Notes: generated by a model not told the origin, from the sequence alone. A DNA stretch of 64,000 bases from Panagrolaimus kolymaensis (GCA_028622995.1 JAJQJQ010000010.1:1612001-1676000); one strand, 5' to 3'; numbered from the stretch's first letter, positions 47,697 to 61,403 are shown. Numbers and translations: made by a program.

Positions 47697-49740
47697 TGAA
47701 ATTTTATAAAAAATAGTTTCCAAGGTTTTTTATTTTAAAAAAATGTTGAAAATATGCAGAAGATTTTTTTTGTGCGTAATCACTTTTTTGTTTTGTGTGT
47801 TTTTTACGTCGAAGTTTAAAATTCCATCTAAACAACCTTGTTTTAACAACATTAGTTTTTTTCTTCTGTTGCCATTAATGACCTTTAACGCGCAGCAGTG
47901 CTGCTATCGATAGATAGTATTATTTTCCATTTCGATCTTTTTCCTTAAACTGAAATATCACGTTTCTTCTTCTTTTTTGCTCCCATCAAAAACGATTTTG
48001 TTTTTTCGTTTTTTTTGTTTTGTTTTGTTGACATTTTTTCGTTACTTTTTGGGTTGGTTGGTTTGGTGGCGTCTCTGTCTCATCTTCAAAAAGGTTTAAT
48101 TTATCATTTGTCATGCCTTATTTTGAAAGCGGCACTGTGTTAGTTCATGAAAGTTTAAGCTTTTAAAATTCCTCGTCTGCTATTTCTGGAATCAACAAAA
48201 AAAGCTTAACTCGTTAATTAATTTGAAGAAAAAGTATTATTCTCCATTTAAAGGGATAATATAATATGTGCGTTGAATGCAATAAAATGGTTTCAAATGA
48301 GATGAGCTATTCCCAAAAAAGTGCTATTTTATTCAAGGCCAAAGAATTTCTGATAGCCTAGACTTTGAGACGACTGTCGAAAAAAAAGGTTCCATTTTCT
48401 CCTCGAAATAGCCTTCATTATACGTACGTAGAAATTCTTTTTTCATCGTCAAAAAATGGCAAATGAATAAAGAATAAATTTGTTTTGTTCTTTTTTGCAA
48501 TTTGCAAGCTTTTTTTTTGGAGAAATTCTCGAGGGATTTTTTAAGTCATTTATCTTGTATTACATTTTTCTATACTCATTTTGTTACGGCCATCTTAATT
48601 TCATCAATAAAAACAAAATATAATTTGCATCTTTTTGTTATGGTTCCAGAATTTTTTTTAGCGGATTTCTTTTTTTTTGATACTTAAAAATACTTCCGAA
48701 AACTTCCTTCCTAGAGTCCTGAGTCTTAAAGATTCTTCTTTGACATAAATAATATGCGGATATTTTTTTTTATTGAACAAAACATGTGTTATAAAGAATG
48801 CATATGCTATTTCGGAATAAAAAAGAAAGAAAAACAGGTCAACTTGAAGAAGAAATTATTTATATATGCGAGTTCGAACTAAACTTAACTTCTCTTTTTT
48901 TCCATCAAACTTAAATTTCGATGAAATTTTAAATGTTTCCTTATATTTCTTTTTTGAAAAATGGCCCCTATTAGCTTTGATCGAATTATTTTTTTACTTT
49001 TTTTGTATATGTGTATTTTAAACTATTTAAAACAGAGAAAAAAATTGTGAAATTTATTCAGTTTGTAAACTCCAAAAAAACGAGTCTCCAAAAAAATTCG
49101 AGATTTAATTAAAAGTTTGACGCAATACTTTTTTGTTTCTTTCGTGCTCACAAGTTTTATCAACCTTTAAAACAATACAAAAAAAGTTTGGTATAGTTTT
49201 TATTTTTAAATGTAGTGATTGCGACTAAAATAAAAAAATTTGGGCGCAATCAAAATTAAAACAAAAATAATGGAAAATAATTGAAATTTATGCAGATCTA
49301 TCTATCCCATGTATCAATTTTTTGACGTCAAACAGGTTTTAGTCAAATAGTCACAAATAAAAAAGTGTACTACTACCCTTGACAATTTTTTGATTCGACT
49401 CCGTTGTTTTCTCTTGTAAAAATCAAAAAAGGGGAAGACGTCAACGGAAAATGAACATAAAAACGGTTCAACAAAAAAAGAAATTGTATATATATTTAAT
49501 CAACTTTTTTTGACAGCCAAAAGTTTATGAAAATTTTATTTATATAAATACATTTATTTTATTAAGATTTTTATTTGTCAAAAAATATTGCTTTCAAAAT
49601 TTATGAGTTTTTTATACACATTTTTTTGTTTTTGAAAATAATTCTCTTAAAATAATGTTCCATGATTTAGAGCTGCCATTGCCACATGCGACAATACAAT
49701 TATTTTTATATTTTATTTTACTTTTTATTTTTTTAAGAAA

Positions 49741-51571
49741 ACAAGAGCTTTGGGGCCCACCTTAGGTGGTCCCTCGTAACATTTTTATCAACAAAACTAA
49801 ACACTTTTCGAAAACAAACATAACACTTTTCATCGACAAAAATAGCGTTTAGGGAATTTTTTTGTTTTAAAAAAGGATGGAAAAAGGGAGATGGTTAAGA
49901 GATAATATTTTATGGTCAATTGTGTGTGAGTAGTAGAAAAAGATGGGATTTTTTTAAATGGTAAACGTGTATCTGAAAGAGAACCTAAACCCAACCCTTT
50001 TTTTACTTTTTAAAATATCTTATCATTTATAAAAACAACTTCAACTTCCAACATTTCAAAACGCGCAAACATGGAATTCCGTATGGCGCCCAAATTTTAA
50101 CCACAGTTTTAATGTAATTCATTTTATTTTCACATCTTTGAAATCAACATATTAAAATACCTTTACATATGAACATACATTCCATTTCTTTACCAAAGTC
50201 CCACTACATTTAATAATTCTTTGGGTTGCTTACATCAAATTTAAATACCTTTCTAATTGGGCTTCGCCCCCAACGCAAGCGTAACTTCTCATCGAAACCG
50301 CAGCGGTTCCCGATTTGCGCCTTCTTGCCCATCTTTCAGTTTCCAAGCATATCCTTCGTACCATAACTTCCTTTTCGAAATTATTAATGGGCCCTACTGT
50401 CCCCATCCCATCCATTTTCAATGTTCCATTCCCAATTATTTCACTTCCAAAAACATTATTTTTTAATTCGCAACATTTTGTTTTTTCATGTCTCGTATTT
50501 CATGCTTACGTTATACACATTCGTTATCGCCCTTTCGATGCCCATCTTCATTGCTCGATTATTAACTTTACTTATTTCCAAAAACATTATTAAAATTAAT
50601 TTTTTCTAAATCTCCTCAAAGTACACCAAATTACACTATCCACTTTATTTTCCTTGTCTAAAAATCTTCAAAACCGCGCTTTTCTTTTAACACCCTCAAG
50701 CAAACCATCACATCGTGCGCCATTATTTCAACTGAGCTAAATGAAGGCTGAGCATATCTTATCATTAACTAAAACATTTTAAAGTGCACAAACATGCAAT
50801 TCATTTGGGGGTCCAATTTTAATCACGACTTTAATATAATGCAACTCCTGTTCATATCTCTGCGATAAACATTTTAAAATTATCCAACATAAGCGAAACG
50901 TTTTATTCCCTTTCTTTACTAAAGTCCCGCTGATATAAAAAATTCTTCGAGGTTGCTTACATAAAATTATAAAAGCTTTCGAATTTGGGCTTCGCCCCGA
51001 ACGAAAATTTAGCTTCGCATTTATTCTTACATATTGCGGGTTTCGGTTTAAACATTCTGGCTCATCTCTCATGTTCATCCTTTCCGCTTCCATCCGTACC
51101 TCTCTTTACCTTCATTCCATTTTCAAAATTACCGTTAGACCTCCGGGCTTCATCCCATCCATCTACAATACTTCCATTTCTACCTCACTTCAAAAAATTA
51201 TTTAAATCACGCATTTCATTTAACACCCTCCGGCAAACCATCTCATCATGCGCAATTACTTTGTCAACCATAACCGCTCTCATTCTTATCAAACTACAGT
51301 AAAACATCTCGAAAGAAAATTCACGTTTCCAAAAAAGCGCGCGCTTTCCTTTTCAACATATGCGAAGAGAAACATTCGCGTCGAGAATTTTTTCGATTAT
51401 GCAAATTTAAAATGCTTGTCCTGATCGACCATCTCGTTTCCGATAAACGAAATTCACATATTCGTAATCAGCGTGAAAAACTGCATAGGACGTGCTAGAC
51501 ACATTTCCATTTGCTAGGGGACACCAAATCTACAAACAGACAGACATACATTCTCGCTTTACATAGGTAGA
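49741..51571 (-). mobile_element. Long copy of the same Helitron-like repeat, with internal tandem duplication
   Basis: About 1.83 kb. The hairpin end (GGGGCCCACCTTAGGTGGTC, 49752) and the 240-nt conserved end (51331-51571) match the short copy at roughly 95% over the latter by eye. Inside, a diverged unit of about 720 nt occurs twice (about 50055-50740 and 50780-51260). Each unit holds TTTGGGCTTCGCCCC-like hairpins (50260, 50988) and TTTCTTTACYAAAGTCCC. No transposase or helicase reading frame is visible, so it would be non-autonomous. Confidence 0.62.
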
Positions 51572-54500
51572 AAAGGAGGTGAACTTGCACTTCAGCTGCT
51601 ACTACCTTAAATTTTAAATGAATTTTCAAAAATAAAAAATTATATTTTTTTTTTTTCATCTGTTTTTCATATTTTCTTTCTTTCTTTCAATGCATTTTTT
51701 AGTTGTTTTTTTCTTTGATTTTGTTCACGAAAATGTCAACCGTATTCAGTCAAAGCAAAATTACCATCGCTTTAGGGGAGAGGCTAGATTAAAAAGTAAA
51801 ACATTTTCTTTCTTCCTTTTTGAGGTTAAGAATAAAAAAATTAGCAATAGCGACTATGCAACAATAATCACCTTTACCTTCTTGCAATTATCTAATTCTT
51901 TTTTCTTGCAATTTTTTAGTCAAAAAAATTTGTGGAGCACAAACCATTTCTTTTTTCTTCTTCACATTTTTTTGTTGCGCCTCCGGGGAACATGCATTTC
52001 TTCTTCTTCTTTTTTATTTTCACACTCAGATAAATTCTAACCTTGCGGCTCCTGTGTTTTTAAAATAATAAAAAAAGAGAACAACTTGAGTGCGGAAGCA
52101 TTATTTTGGCGGGAAGCAAAAGAAAATGCATTTATGGCATAGCTCTTCGCCTCCACACTTTTTTTTACTTTTTTTCATAACAATGGCATTCTTTCCTTCT
52201 TCATTCATAGCAGCTTCGAGAAAGTAAAAGAAAATCAAAAGAAAAATGCTTCAAATTGCTGGAATACAAGCTTAGGTTTGCAAAAATTCTAAATTACATC
52301 CATGATTTTCATTTTTTCATTTGCGTGTTTTATATTCGTCTTTTTTCCTGAAATATCTATGTATGTCGGTAATTACAATTTGTTTTCGAATGTTTCTAAA
52401 AAACATGAAAACAAACAAAAAATAGTTTAACTTGGCCATCGCCGCCGCTTCCCATATTTTTTCTGGCTTCAATGAGTTTCAATAAAAATTAATAGGTTCA
52501 CCAAAGCGTAAATTAAACTATGTGTTATTTCTGCTTTTAAAAATGTTTTTAGTTTATTTTTTTGAACCTTTTTTAAGTGTTCTTCTTTTCATCGACGGAG
52601 ACAAATAATTTTAAAGTAACTTAATTATTATTTTTTTAATTTTTAAAAATTCATTAAGTTCTCTGACCCTTGAACTATGTGCATTGGCTTTTCCTGAATG
52701 AGAAAAGAAAGAGTAATTGAGACAAAAACGACTAAAGGCAAAAAGTAATTTGCTCCTTCTCATTTCCTCTCATTTCTCTTCTTTTTTTTTACCTGATTTC
52801 ATTATATATATTTTTTTGTGCTGCGCAGAAATTTCTAAGCATCCCATGGCAACGGCAAAGGTGAGACAAAAAAAGAAGGCAATGTTATATATGTATTATT
52901 ATGCATGCGGGGGTTCAAATATTTCATCTTTTTTTTCTCTCTTCTTCGCTCAGCTGCTCATCTATTTTTTTTTTGTTGATTATTTGTTTTGTTTTAAATC
53001 ATCTTTAAAACTTAAATTAGTGAAGATGGTTAATAAAGATAAGAAAATTATTTTTTTGTTTATTGAAAAAACAAATTGTAAACATGTTGTAGCAATAATG
53101 AAGAGGCGCTGCTTTGATGCGTTGATTTTTTTTTATTTTTTATTTTTATACCAGCGATTCATCACATTTTTTCTTCTTCTCTTTATTCTAATGTTTTTGT
53201 TTTCTTCATCATCATTGCTCTTCTTCGTTTTTTTTATGAAGCAGGAAATGTGTTTGATCGAACCAAAAAAGAAAAAAATACATTTTTTTTCCTTCATAAA
53301 ATAGTTTATTGAATGATGTGATTTTTTACTTCAACTTTACAGTACTAATTTTCTCTTTAAGGCACAAAAAATTATGTATTTTTATGGAAAATAAATTGAT
53401 TGTATTAGATTTGGGGAACTCCTTGGCCTTGCTAATTAACTACAAAGGAGTAAAAAGTAAAAAATCCCACGGGTCATTTTACAAAAATCTCCTTCCTTTT
53501 TTTAAATAACTTTTTATAAAAACTAAAGTATCAATATTTTGTTTTTATTTTCTTGTATCGTTCCCGTTACGTTTTTACAAAAAGCTTATTTTCTATATAA
53601 CCCTTTTATGGATAGTTTTAGATAGTGAGATATTAAACGTTTCACACTGCATTAAGCATGTTTTTTTCTTCAACAATTGTGCCAACTGGTATTATCCGAT
53701 TCCAGAGAGAAAAAAAAACACTCTAGGCGGAAATGGACGATTTTCCTATTTTTTTTTTGCATATCTGCTTATGCTTCGATGCATTTCATTGCAACAACTA
53801 CTTCATCGATGATGATGGCGCCATCATCATCAAACGTTCAGTTCTATTTTTTTTTTTTTTTGCCAAAAAATTAGAAGTATAGAAAAATGAAAGTGGAGAA
53901 AGGTGTACGAATTTTATTAAATACCCAATAAAGAGCTTTTAACTAAATAATAAAAAAATTTATAGGTATAACTAAATTTGTTGAAAAAGAAAGCTTACTG
54001 TGCTTAAAAAATGTTACCATGGCTAAAAAATTAATTAAAGTTTTATTATTCAAATGCATTTTTAATATACTTTTTTTATTTTATGACAGCAGCATTTTCC
54101 CCTGTTTTTTATACTTTAATTTATTTAAAGTTTTTTCTCACTCATATTTTTTTCACATTTTGTAGTGCTTTTTTGTGTATTTCCGATTAAGTTTGTACCC
54201 AACCGTATTTCGGGGTTTGTATATTAAATAATTGTATTAATAACATTTTCCTAAAGGTTACTTTTTACTTTCATCATCCATAGCAGCTTACTATCTCATA
54301 AAACCATGCTAGTAAGCGCATACATATGTGCCAAAGGTAGCGAAAATACATAAAATAAATTTCTTTCCTGTCAGACGATTAAACAACGTCGATGTGTTTT
54401 TTTGCTTGCTTCCGCTTTATTTTAACAGCTTTCCATTTTTCTTTTCTTGCCTTCAGGGCAATAAAAAAAAAGAAAGAAATGTATTATTGATTTTTGCTCA

Positions 54501-55871
54501 TCAAAAAATTATTTACTTCTTTCTTTAACCTTGAAAAAGACCAAAAAAATATATAATTTGATTGATTACAAAATAAGTGAAGGTGGAGAAAATCTTGCGC
54601 TTTATAGAAACACCTTAATTTTTATTTTTTGTAAACTTTTTTTACTTTAAATTTTCTCGACTATCATTTTCTATCAAACTTTAAACCCAAATGTGTACGC
54701 AACTTTTTTATATTTATGTATTTTGCATAAAAAATTAACGACGATCGTTTACTATCTTTTCAAAACAAAAAAATATAATCGGATTTGAAAAAAATTTAAA
54801 TTAGTCAGATGATAATAAATTCCTTTTTTGTTATTTTTTTTTGTTGCTTATGCTTGTTTCACTTTGCTTGGAATATTTTTCTTCTTCATCTTAGCTATTT
54901 TCTCTCCTTCTTCTCTACGGTTCATTTGAGCGCGTATTCACAGGATTAACATGGCTAAACGCAGCAAGAAAAAAAAGAAGAAGAAATAAGTCCCTTTGGG
55001 TTTTCAAATGTTAAAAAAATATGTGAATTTTTTGAAGATGTTTTTGACCTTCCAATTTTTTTACATCGAAGGAAACAAAAAGTGTTAGAGTTTTTGATTA
55101 CCTTTTTTTCTTTTTTGATTGGTTCATATCTTAATTTTAGTTATGTATTATTTATGAATCAAGAATGATTTTTTTCTAAATTTATGTTTTTTGATTTTTC
55201 TTCCTTCTTCTGACGTAGTTACTTCTGTTTTTCTTCCTTCATCAAATGAATCAAAATAATTTTTATTCACCCATCAGTCTTTTTTTTGTTGTTTCCGCCT
55301 ACCTCTTCTTATGATACCTACCTATCCCAACCCATCACTGATTAAGGCTATTCTAAAGAGGTTATCAAAAATTGTGACGTTTATATTTACGTTGATTTTT
55401 GTTGTTTATGTTTTTTTTGCTCGAACCGCGGTAGTGATAATTACTCTTTTGATAATATTTTAATTTTTTTTTAGAAACAACCTCCTTTTTTCCACTAATA
55501 AGTTCTCATCATTGAGAATTACCAATAATACCAATCGGGTCCATCATCCTCATTTACCCTATAAAAAAACTTCTGTATTTCGTTTTTGCTTCATATTCAA
55601 GAAGTAAATTAAGAAAACAACAACAGGATAATAAAAAATAAGAGGAGAAGGAGCCGCAATATTATTTCCTTTTAAAGAAGAACATGCTCACACCTTGAAT
55701 TATTTGGATAATATTTTTATTTCACGCCAAATATTTTTATTCAACGACTCAGTCATAATAATAATTATCAAAAAACCAAAAACTTTATTCAAATTTGGGG
55801 TATCTCTTTATTTTTATTTTTAAAAGTTTTGGTGCTCTATTGATTGATATAATTTATTAAAATATACAAAC

Positions 55872-58800
55872 ATGTCTTCTTCGGAATTTGAAGTTACTCT
55901 TGTCGAGCTTAGACAGCTTATGGAATCTCGAGGAAATGAAGCACTCGAAAAGGTTGGTTGTTGTAACTTTTAGTTTAAAAACATAAAAAAAGGAAATAAA
56001 AAAATAGTTAGTGAAAAAGAGAAAGATTTAGAATTGGATTTAATCCATATAAGTGAGATTAAAGCTTTATAAAAAAAGCAGTGTGTGCTTCTTACGTAAA
56101 AATTAACGTAAACAAAATTTTTTTACATTTACAGTATTTCATTAGTCGATGATAACACACAAAACATCCAAAAATTTTTTATTGATGCTTGCTTTTGTTT
56201 TTGCAAAGCTTATCACTAAAAAACAATTTTTATTTATGTGTTATTATTATTTTTCTGATTTTTATTATATTATTATTATTGTTTTTTCAAGCTTTAAAAA
56301 GTGATGTTTTAGATAAACTCCTCATATGGCGGTGTTCAAGGATTGTGCCAAAAATTAAAAACCGATCCATCACATGGTTTATCAAGCAATGAAGCAGAAT
56401 TAAATAATCGAAGAGCGTTTTATGGTAAAAACGAAATTCCACCAAATCCATCAAAATCTTTTTTACGATTAGCATGGGAAGCCATACAAGTAATAACAAA
56501 AAATAAAATACAAATAACTTTTATAGTAGCATTATTATCTTCATTTATAGGATATTACCCTTATTATCCTCTTAGGAGCTGCTTTAGTTTCACTTGGTTT
56601 ATCATTATATAAACCACCCGAATCCAAGGATGTTAAACACGATGCCGGAGAACAATCTGCAAATTGGATTGAAGGTGCTGCTATTCTTGTTGCTGTTTTA
56701 GTAGTTGTATTAATTACTGCTCTCAATGATTGGAGTAAAGAAAAACAATTTCGTGGACTTCAATCCAAAATTGAAACCGAACATAAATTCTCTGTTATTC
56801 GTGATGGAGAACCCATGGATATTAGCATTCATGAAATGGTTGTGGGTGATATAGCTCGAGTTAAATATGGTGATTTAATGCCCACGGATGGTATCGTGAT
56901 TCAAAGTAATGATCTTAAAATAGATGAATCATCACTTACGGGTGAATCGGATTTAATTCGCAAAAGTCCTGATACTGATCCTATATTGCTTTCGGGTACT
57001 CATGCAATGGAGGGTAGTGGTCGAATGGTTGTTACAGCTGTTGGAGTTAATTCACAAACCGGTATTATTATGGCTCTTCTTGGTGCTACTAAAAATGATA
57101 AAAAAGATAAAAAAGAAGAACAACAAAAAGTTGTGCAACAAAAAGATGCTCAAAATAATTTAACTTCGGTGCAAGTGAATGGCCTCGATCCAGAGAAAAA
57201 TGGAAAAACTAACAAGGATGATATGCCAAATCCTGTTGAAGCTGCCCAAGAAGCCAATGAGGAAGGAGGCAAAACCAAATCCGTCCTTCAAGGAAAACTT
57301 TCAAATCTTGCAATTCAAATTGGTTATATCGGCTCTGTGGTGGCTGCCGCTACAGTTATTATTTTAATTGTTCGATTTTGTGTTACAACATATTTGGTTA
57401 AAAAAGAACATTTTGATGCAAGTCATATCTCACATTTTGTGAATTTTATCATTATTGGTGTCACTGTTCTTGTTATCGCTGTACCCGAAGGTTTACCATT
57501 GGCTATAACCCTTGCCCTCACATATTCCGTAAAGAAAATGATGAAAGATAATAATTTGGTTCGACATTTGGATGCATGTGAAACAATGGGAAATGCAACT
57601 ATCATTTGCTCAGATAAAACTGGAACATTAACCACAAATCGAATGACCGTAGTTCAAAGTTATATCAACGGTAAAAATTAAAAAAGAAACATAAAGGTTT
57701 TTAAAGTAGCATTTTTTAGATCATTTTTATCGCGAAACTCCTCCAAAATGGGATCAACTTGATGAAACTACTCGAGCTATGCTTATTGAAGGTATCTCAG
57801 TCAATGGAGGATACAATTCCCAAATTAATGAACCAACAGCTGCAGGAGGACAAAGAGTGCAAGTAAGTTTTATATAATAATTTAAAGCAAAATTAACCAA
57901 AAATACAACAAAACTGTGAATAATACAATTTCAAAATTGCCAAATCCATTTGCAGCTGAATCAAAAAAAGGATTTTGAGGATAGGGAATGTTAAAAGGAA
58001 GATAGTTTTGACTTTGTTGAACTTGAGGTTGATTACAACAAAATCGATTGACACATCTCCATTGAGCATTAAAGTTCAAGCAATCATTATCTGTAGCGCA
58101 TGGGACATTCATGTTTATTCCTCCCGTTGGGCAAGTAGACTGATAATTACAAGCTTAAATTTTTTTTGAATTGTTTACTTTAAGGATAAAAAAAGCACTG
58201 ACGTTCTTGAGAGTAATAGCGATAAGGATTTGATCCGCAAATATATGGCGATGGTACGGCTTGTCGTTTAACAATTGAGTAAATTTTAGGATCAATCACC
58301 AAAAAATATGAGAATAAAAAAGAAATAAAAAATGCAATTTTCATTTTTCTTTTATTTTTAAACTGATTGAAAAAAAGCTTGGAATAAATCTCCAAAAATC
58401 CATCCCCTTTTTTTGTTGTTTGTTTTGTATTTTTTTTGGTGATGCATCATAATCGACAATAAGGAAAAATTTGCGCAGCTGCAGTTTTCACGCTTAAAAG
58501 CATAATGAACAAAGAAAATGCATACATAATAAACATAAATAAAAATGAATATGATTCAATCTGCTTTATCTTAATTTTGAGAAATAATTACTAAATTTTA
58601 TTTTTAGCTCGGCAATAAAACCGAATGTGCATTACTTGGTCTTGTCCTTGACCTTGGTCAAAGTTATGATGAAATTAGAAAGCGAATAACTGAGCATGAT
58701 CTTGTCAAGGTAATGAAAATGACATAAACACAAAATGACAATGATTAATTAAAAAATTTGGTATTTACAGGTTTACACCTTTAATTCTTCAAGAAAATCA

Positions 58801-61403
58801 ATGATGACAATAATAAATTTACAAAATAATGCTGGATTTCGGGTATATGCAAAAGGTGCTTCAGAAATTATTCTTGCAAGATGTAAATATGTTCTTGGTA
58901 AAAATGGTGAAGTTAAATCATATGGTAAACATCTCCTTGATGAAACCATTCGAAATGTTATTGAACCCATGGCTTCTGACGGGTTACGAACCATAGGGCT
59001 ATCATATAAAGATTATGTTTATGCAAATGCAAAAGAAAATGAGGTACAAATTAAACGATTCTTAACACATTTATATAAATTCAAAAATGTTTAGGTTCAA
59101 ATTAGTAAAACTCCAGATTGGGAAAATGAAGAAGATATTCGTGAAGGTATGACAGTCATCGCTGTAGCGGGTATTCAAGATCCTGTTCGACCTGAAGTGC
59201 CTGAAGCTATTGCCAAATGCCAAAGAGCAGGAATTACTGTTCGCATGGTTACAGGTGATAATATTAATACTGCAAGATCGATTGCAACCGCATGTGGAAT
59301 TTTAAAGCCAGGTGAAGATTTCCTTGCCCTTGAAGGAAAGGAATTTAATGAAAGGTTTGAAAAACAAAAACAAAAAAACAGCTTTAAATGGAAGTTTTAT
59401 AGAATCCGTGACTCCAATGGACAAGTCTCTCAACAAAAACTGGATCAAATTTGGCCTAAGTTGCGTGTAATGGCAAGAGCCCAACCTACCGATAAGTATG
59501 TTCTAGTCAAGGGTATTATTGACTCAAAAAGTACTAAAAATCGTGAAGTTGTTGCTGTAACTGGTGATGGAACAAATGATGCACCAGCCCTGAAAAAAGC
59601 TGATGTTGGTTTTGCTATGGGTATTGCTGGTACTGATGTAGCTAAAGAAGCTTCGGATATTATTCTTACTGATGATAACTTTACTTCCATTGTAAAAGCA
59701 GTTATGTGGGGTAGAAATGTTTATGATTCAATCAGCAAATTTTTACAATTCCAATTGACTGTTAACGTTGTCGCTGTTACCATTGCTTTCATAGGTGCTT
59801 GCGCCATTAATGATTCACCCTTAAAAGCTGTTCAGATGCTTTGGGTTAATTTAATTATGGATACTTTAGCTTCTTTAGCTTTAGCGACCGAAATGCCTAC
59901 AGAAGATTTATTAAAACGAAAACCATATGGGCGAACCAAATCACTCATTTCTCGAACTATGGTTAAAAATATTGTTGGACATGCTTTGTATCAACTTGTT
60001 ATCTTATTCGCCATCCTTTTCTTTGGCGACAAATTTATCCCAAATTTGGATAATGGAAGATGGCCAGAACCAGGTGCTCCACCATCAAAACATTTCACTC
60101 TCATCTTCAATACCTTTGTGCTTATGACTTTATGCAATGAAATAAATTCTCGAAAAATTCATGGAGAAAGAAATGTTTTCAAAGGAATTTTTTCAAATCC
60201 CATTTTCTGTATCATTTGGGTTATAACTTTGGTTTCTCAAGTTTTCATTATTCAATTTGGTGGCCAATGGGTTTCAACTGCTCCACTTGATTGGTTCCAT
60301 TGGGGAATAAGTATCGCTTTTGGTATTGGCGAACTTATTTGGGGACAAGTAAGACTTTGTATTTAGAACTATAAAAACCAAAAAAACTTAACTTTTAAGA
60401 TTATTGCAACAATTCCAAGCGGTGTTCTTCCCAAATTCTTCGCTTTTGGACGAGGTGAAGTTCAACCTACTTCTATCTTGGTCACTGGAGAATATGATAT
60501 CCCAGAAGTTAGCGGAGGTACCATTAAAGAATTAGGTGGCGTTACAGCTTCAAATAATAATGGTCGACCTGGTCAACTTTTATGGTTGCTTGGACTTACA
60601 AGGCTTCAAACTCAGGTAAGCTTAACTTTTTACAAATTATATATGTTATCCTTTTTTTTAATGAAAGACATCTCAAAAATTATCAGGTGTTTAATTTTTT
60701 CTTTATTTTATTTTTTGGCTGCAAACTTTTTTAATTTTATTTTTTCTCACTCTTGTTTGTGAAAGCCTCCTTGTGGTTGTTGAATTCATAAAAAAAAGTA
60801 TCACATAAATTTATTTTTTTTCGGATATAATAAATAGTTATTATCAAGAATATAGCTAGTTTGTGTATTTTTTCAGATGCGTGTTATCCGCGCTTTCCAA
60901 TCTAATATTAATGCATCCAATCCTTCATCACTCACTGCCACGGCTTCAGACCGTTTACGTTTATCATATCGACGTTTAAGAATTGCAAAAGAAAGAGAAT
61001 TAGAAAGTTGGTAGTTTTATATATTCAGAAAATATTTTATACTTTAAAAAAAGACTTGCTTTGTTTTTTGTTTATTTTCCATAATGTTTTTTTCAAATAA
61101 CACTTTCCTAGCTTTTAATTTAATTTTTCGTTTTTCCTGTCGGGTTTTTATTTAATACTTTTTTTCTTTTTAATTTTAATTTACTTTTAACCTTGTGTGC
61201 ACTTAAAAAAATAAGCTATTAAAAAAACTTTATTTAATCCGCTACCATTTTAATTTAATTTTAATTTTCTAACATGCCATAATTTATTTTTATTTTTTTA
61301 AACTCAAATATAACCTCTTTTAGGGATTAATCAATTACGGGCCAGTAGACAGACACCTATCTCGGAGACTCAGAAGAGTTCAACCGGAATAAAATTTGTA
61401 TGA
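55872..61403 (+). CDS. Plasma-membrane calcium-transporting P2B-type ATPase (PMCA, nematode MCA family)
   Basis: Exports cytosolic Ca2+ using ATP and is activated by calmodulin. Exons 55872-55952, 56313-56489, 56551-57670, 57720-57862, 58608-58709, 58771-59043, 59095-60348, 60400-60615, then 60877-61014 (1167 aa, ending ELESW), or 60877-61006 spliced to 61324-61403 (1191 aa). Landmarks: the PMCA N-terminus [20 protein letters not shown]; actuator LTGESD; a long acidic/Lys loop ([12 protein letters not shown]...EANEEGGK) before TM3; TM4 VPEGLPLA; phosphorylation loop [11 protein letters not shown]; nucleotide-binding [11 protein letters not shown]; hinge [22 protein letters not shown]6 [17 protein letters not shown]; and a calmodulin-binding start [20 protein letters not shown]. 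All catalytic residues are present and length is normal. Which C. elegans mca paralogue it matches is not resolvable. Confidence 0.95.
57882..58344 (-). CDS. Small secreted Cys-rich protein nested antisense in a calcium-pump intron
   Basis: Lies wholly inside the 745-nt intron 57863-58607, on the opposite strand. It starts at 58344 with a clear signal peptide ([20 protein letters not shown]), then [27 protein letters not shown]; a second block gives [31 protein letters not shown] and NRFCC. The C-terminal hydrophobic tail ([15 protein letters not shown]) could be a GPI-attachment signal or membrane anchor. The Cys spacing resembles nematode EB/Cys-rich modules; no named family is claimed. The two blocks do not join in frame as written: a stop follows a run of seven T (CFFYP, 58180). 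Either a one-base homopolymer error or a lesion is present, so a recent pseudogene is possible. Confidence 0.6.
61324..61403 (+). CDS. Alternative terminal exon of the calcium-pump gene
   Basis: After TTTTTAG, a 26-codon frame [21 protein letters not shown] ends at TGA 61401-61403. A GTTGGT donor at 61007, inside the last codons of the preceding exon, is phase 1 and produces ELER-INQLRAS. Without this splice the frame ends at TAG 61012. Animal PMCAs are known to vary by splicing at this same place, just after the calmodulin-binding start, so an isoform pair is credible. Confidence 0.55.

Larger units (their letters stand above)
45795..55871. other. 10 kb gene-free interval
   Basis: AT-rich sequence holding two copies of one repeat family (47157-47696 and 49741-51571) and long T-rich tracts, strongest at 51.6-55.8 kb, just upstream of the calcium-pump gene. 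An AATAAAACA signal near 46.24 kb is a plausible polyadenylation site for the RCC1-type gene. No open frame shows protein-like composition or a known motif. Confidence 0.5.

Noticed and set aside
50230..51302. Frames inside the long Helitron-like copy
   Set aside because: They lie in a duplicated non-coding unit, differ between the two units, and contain no transposase, helicase or Rep motif.
52717..53304. A 195-codon frame upstream of the calcium pump
   Set aside because: Long by chance in a stop-poor T-rich tract; Phe and Leu dominate, no domain recognised and no matching splice structure.
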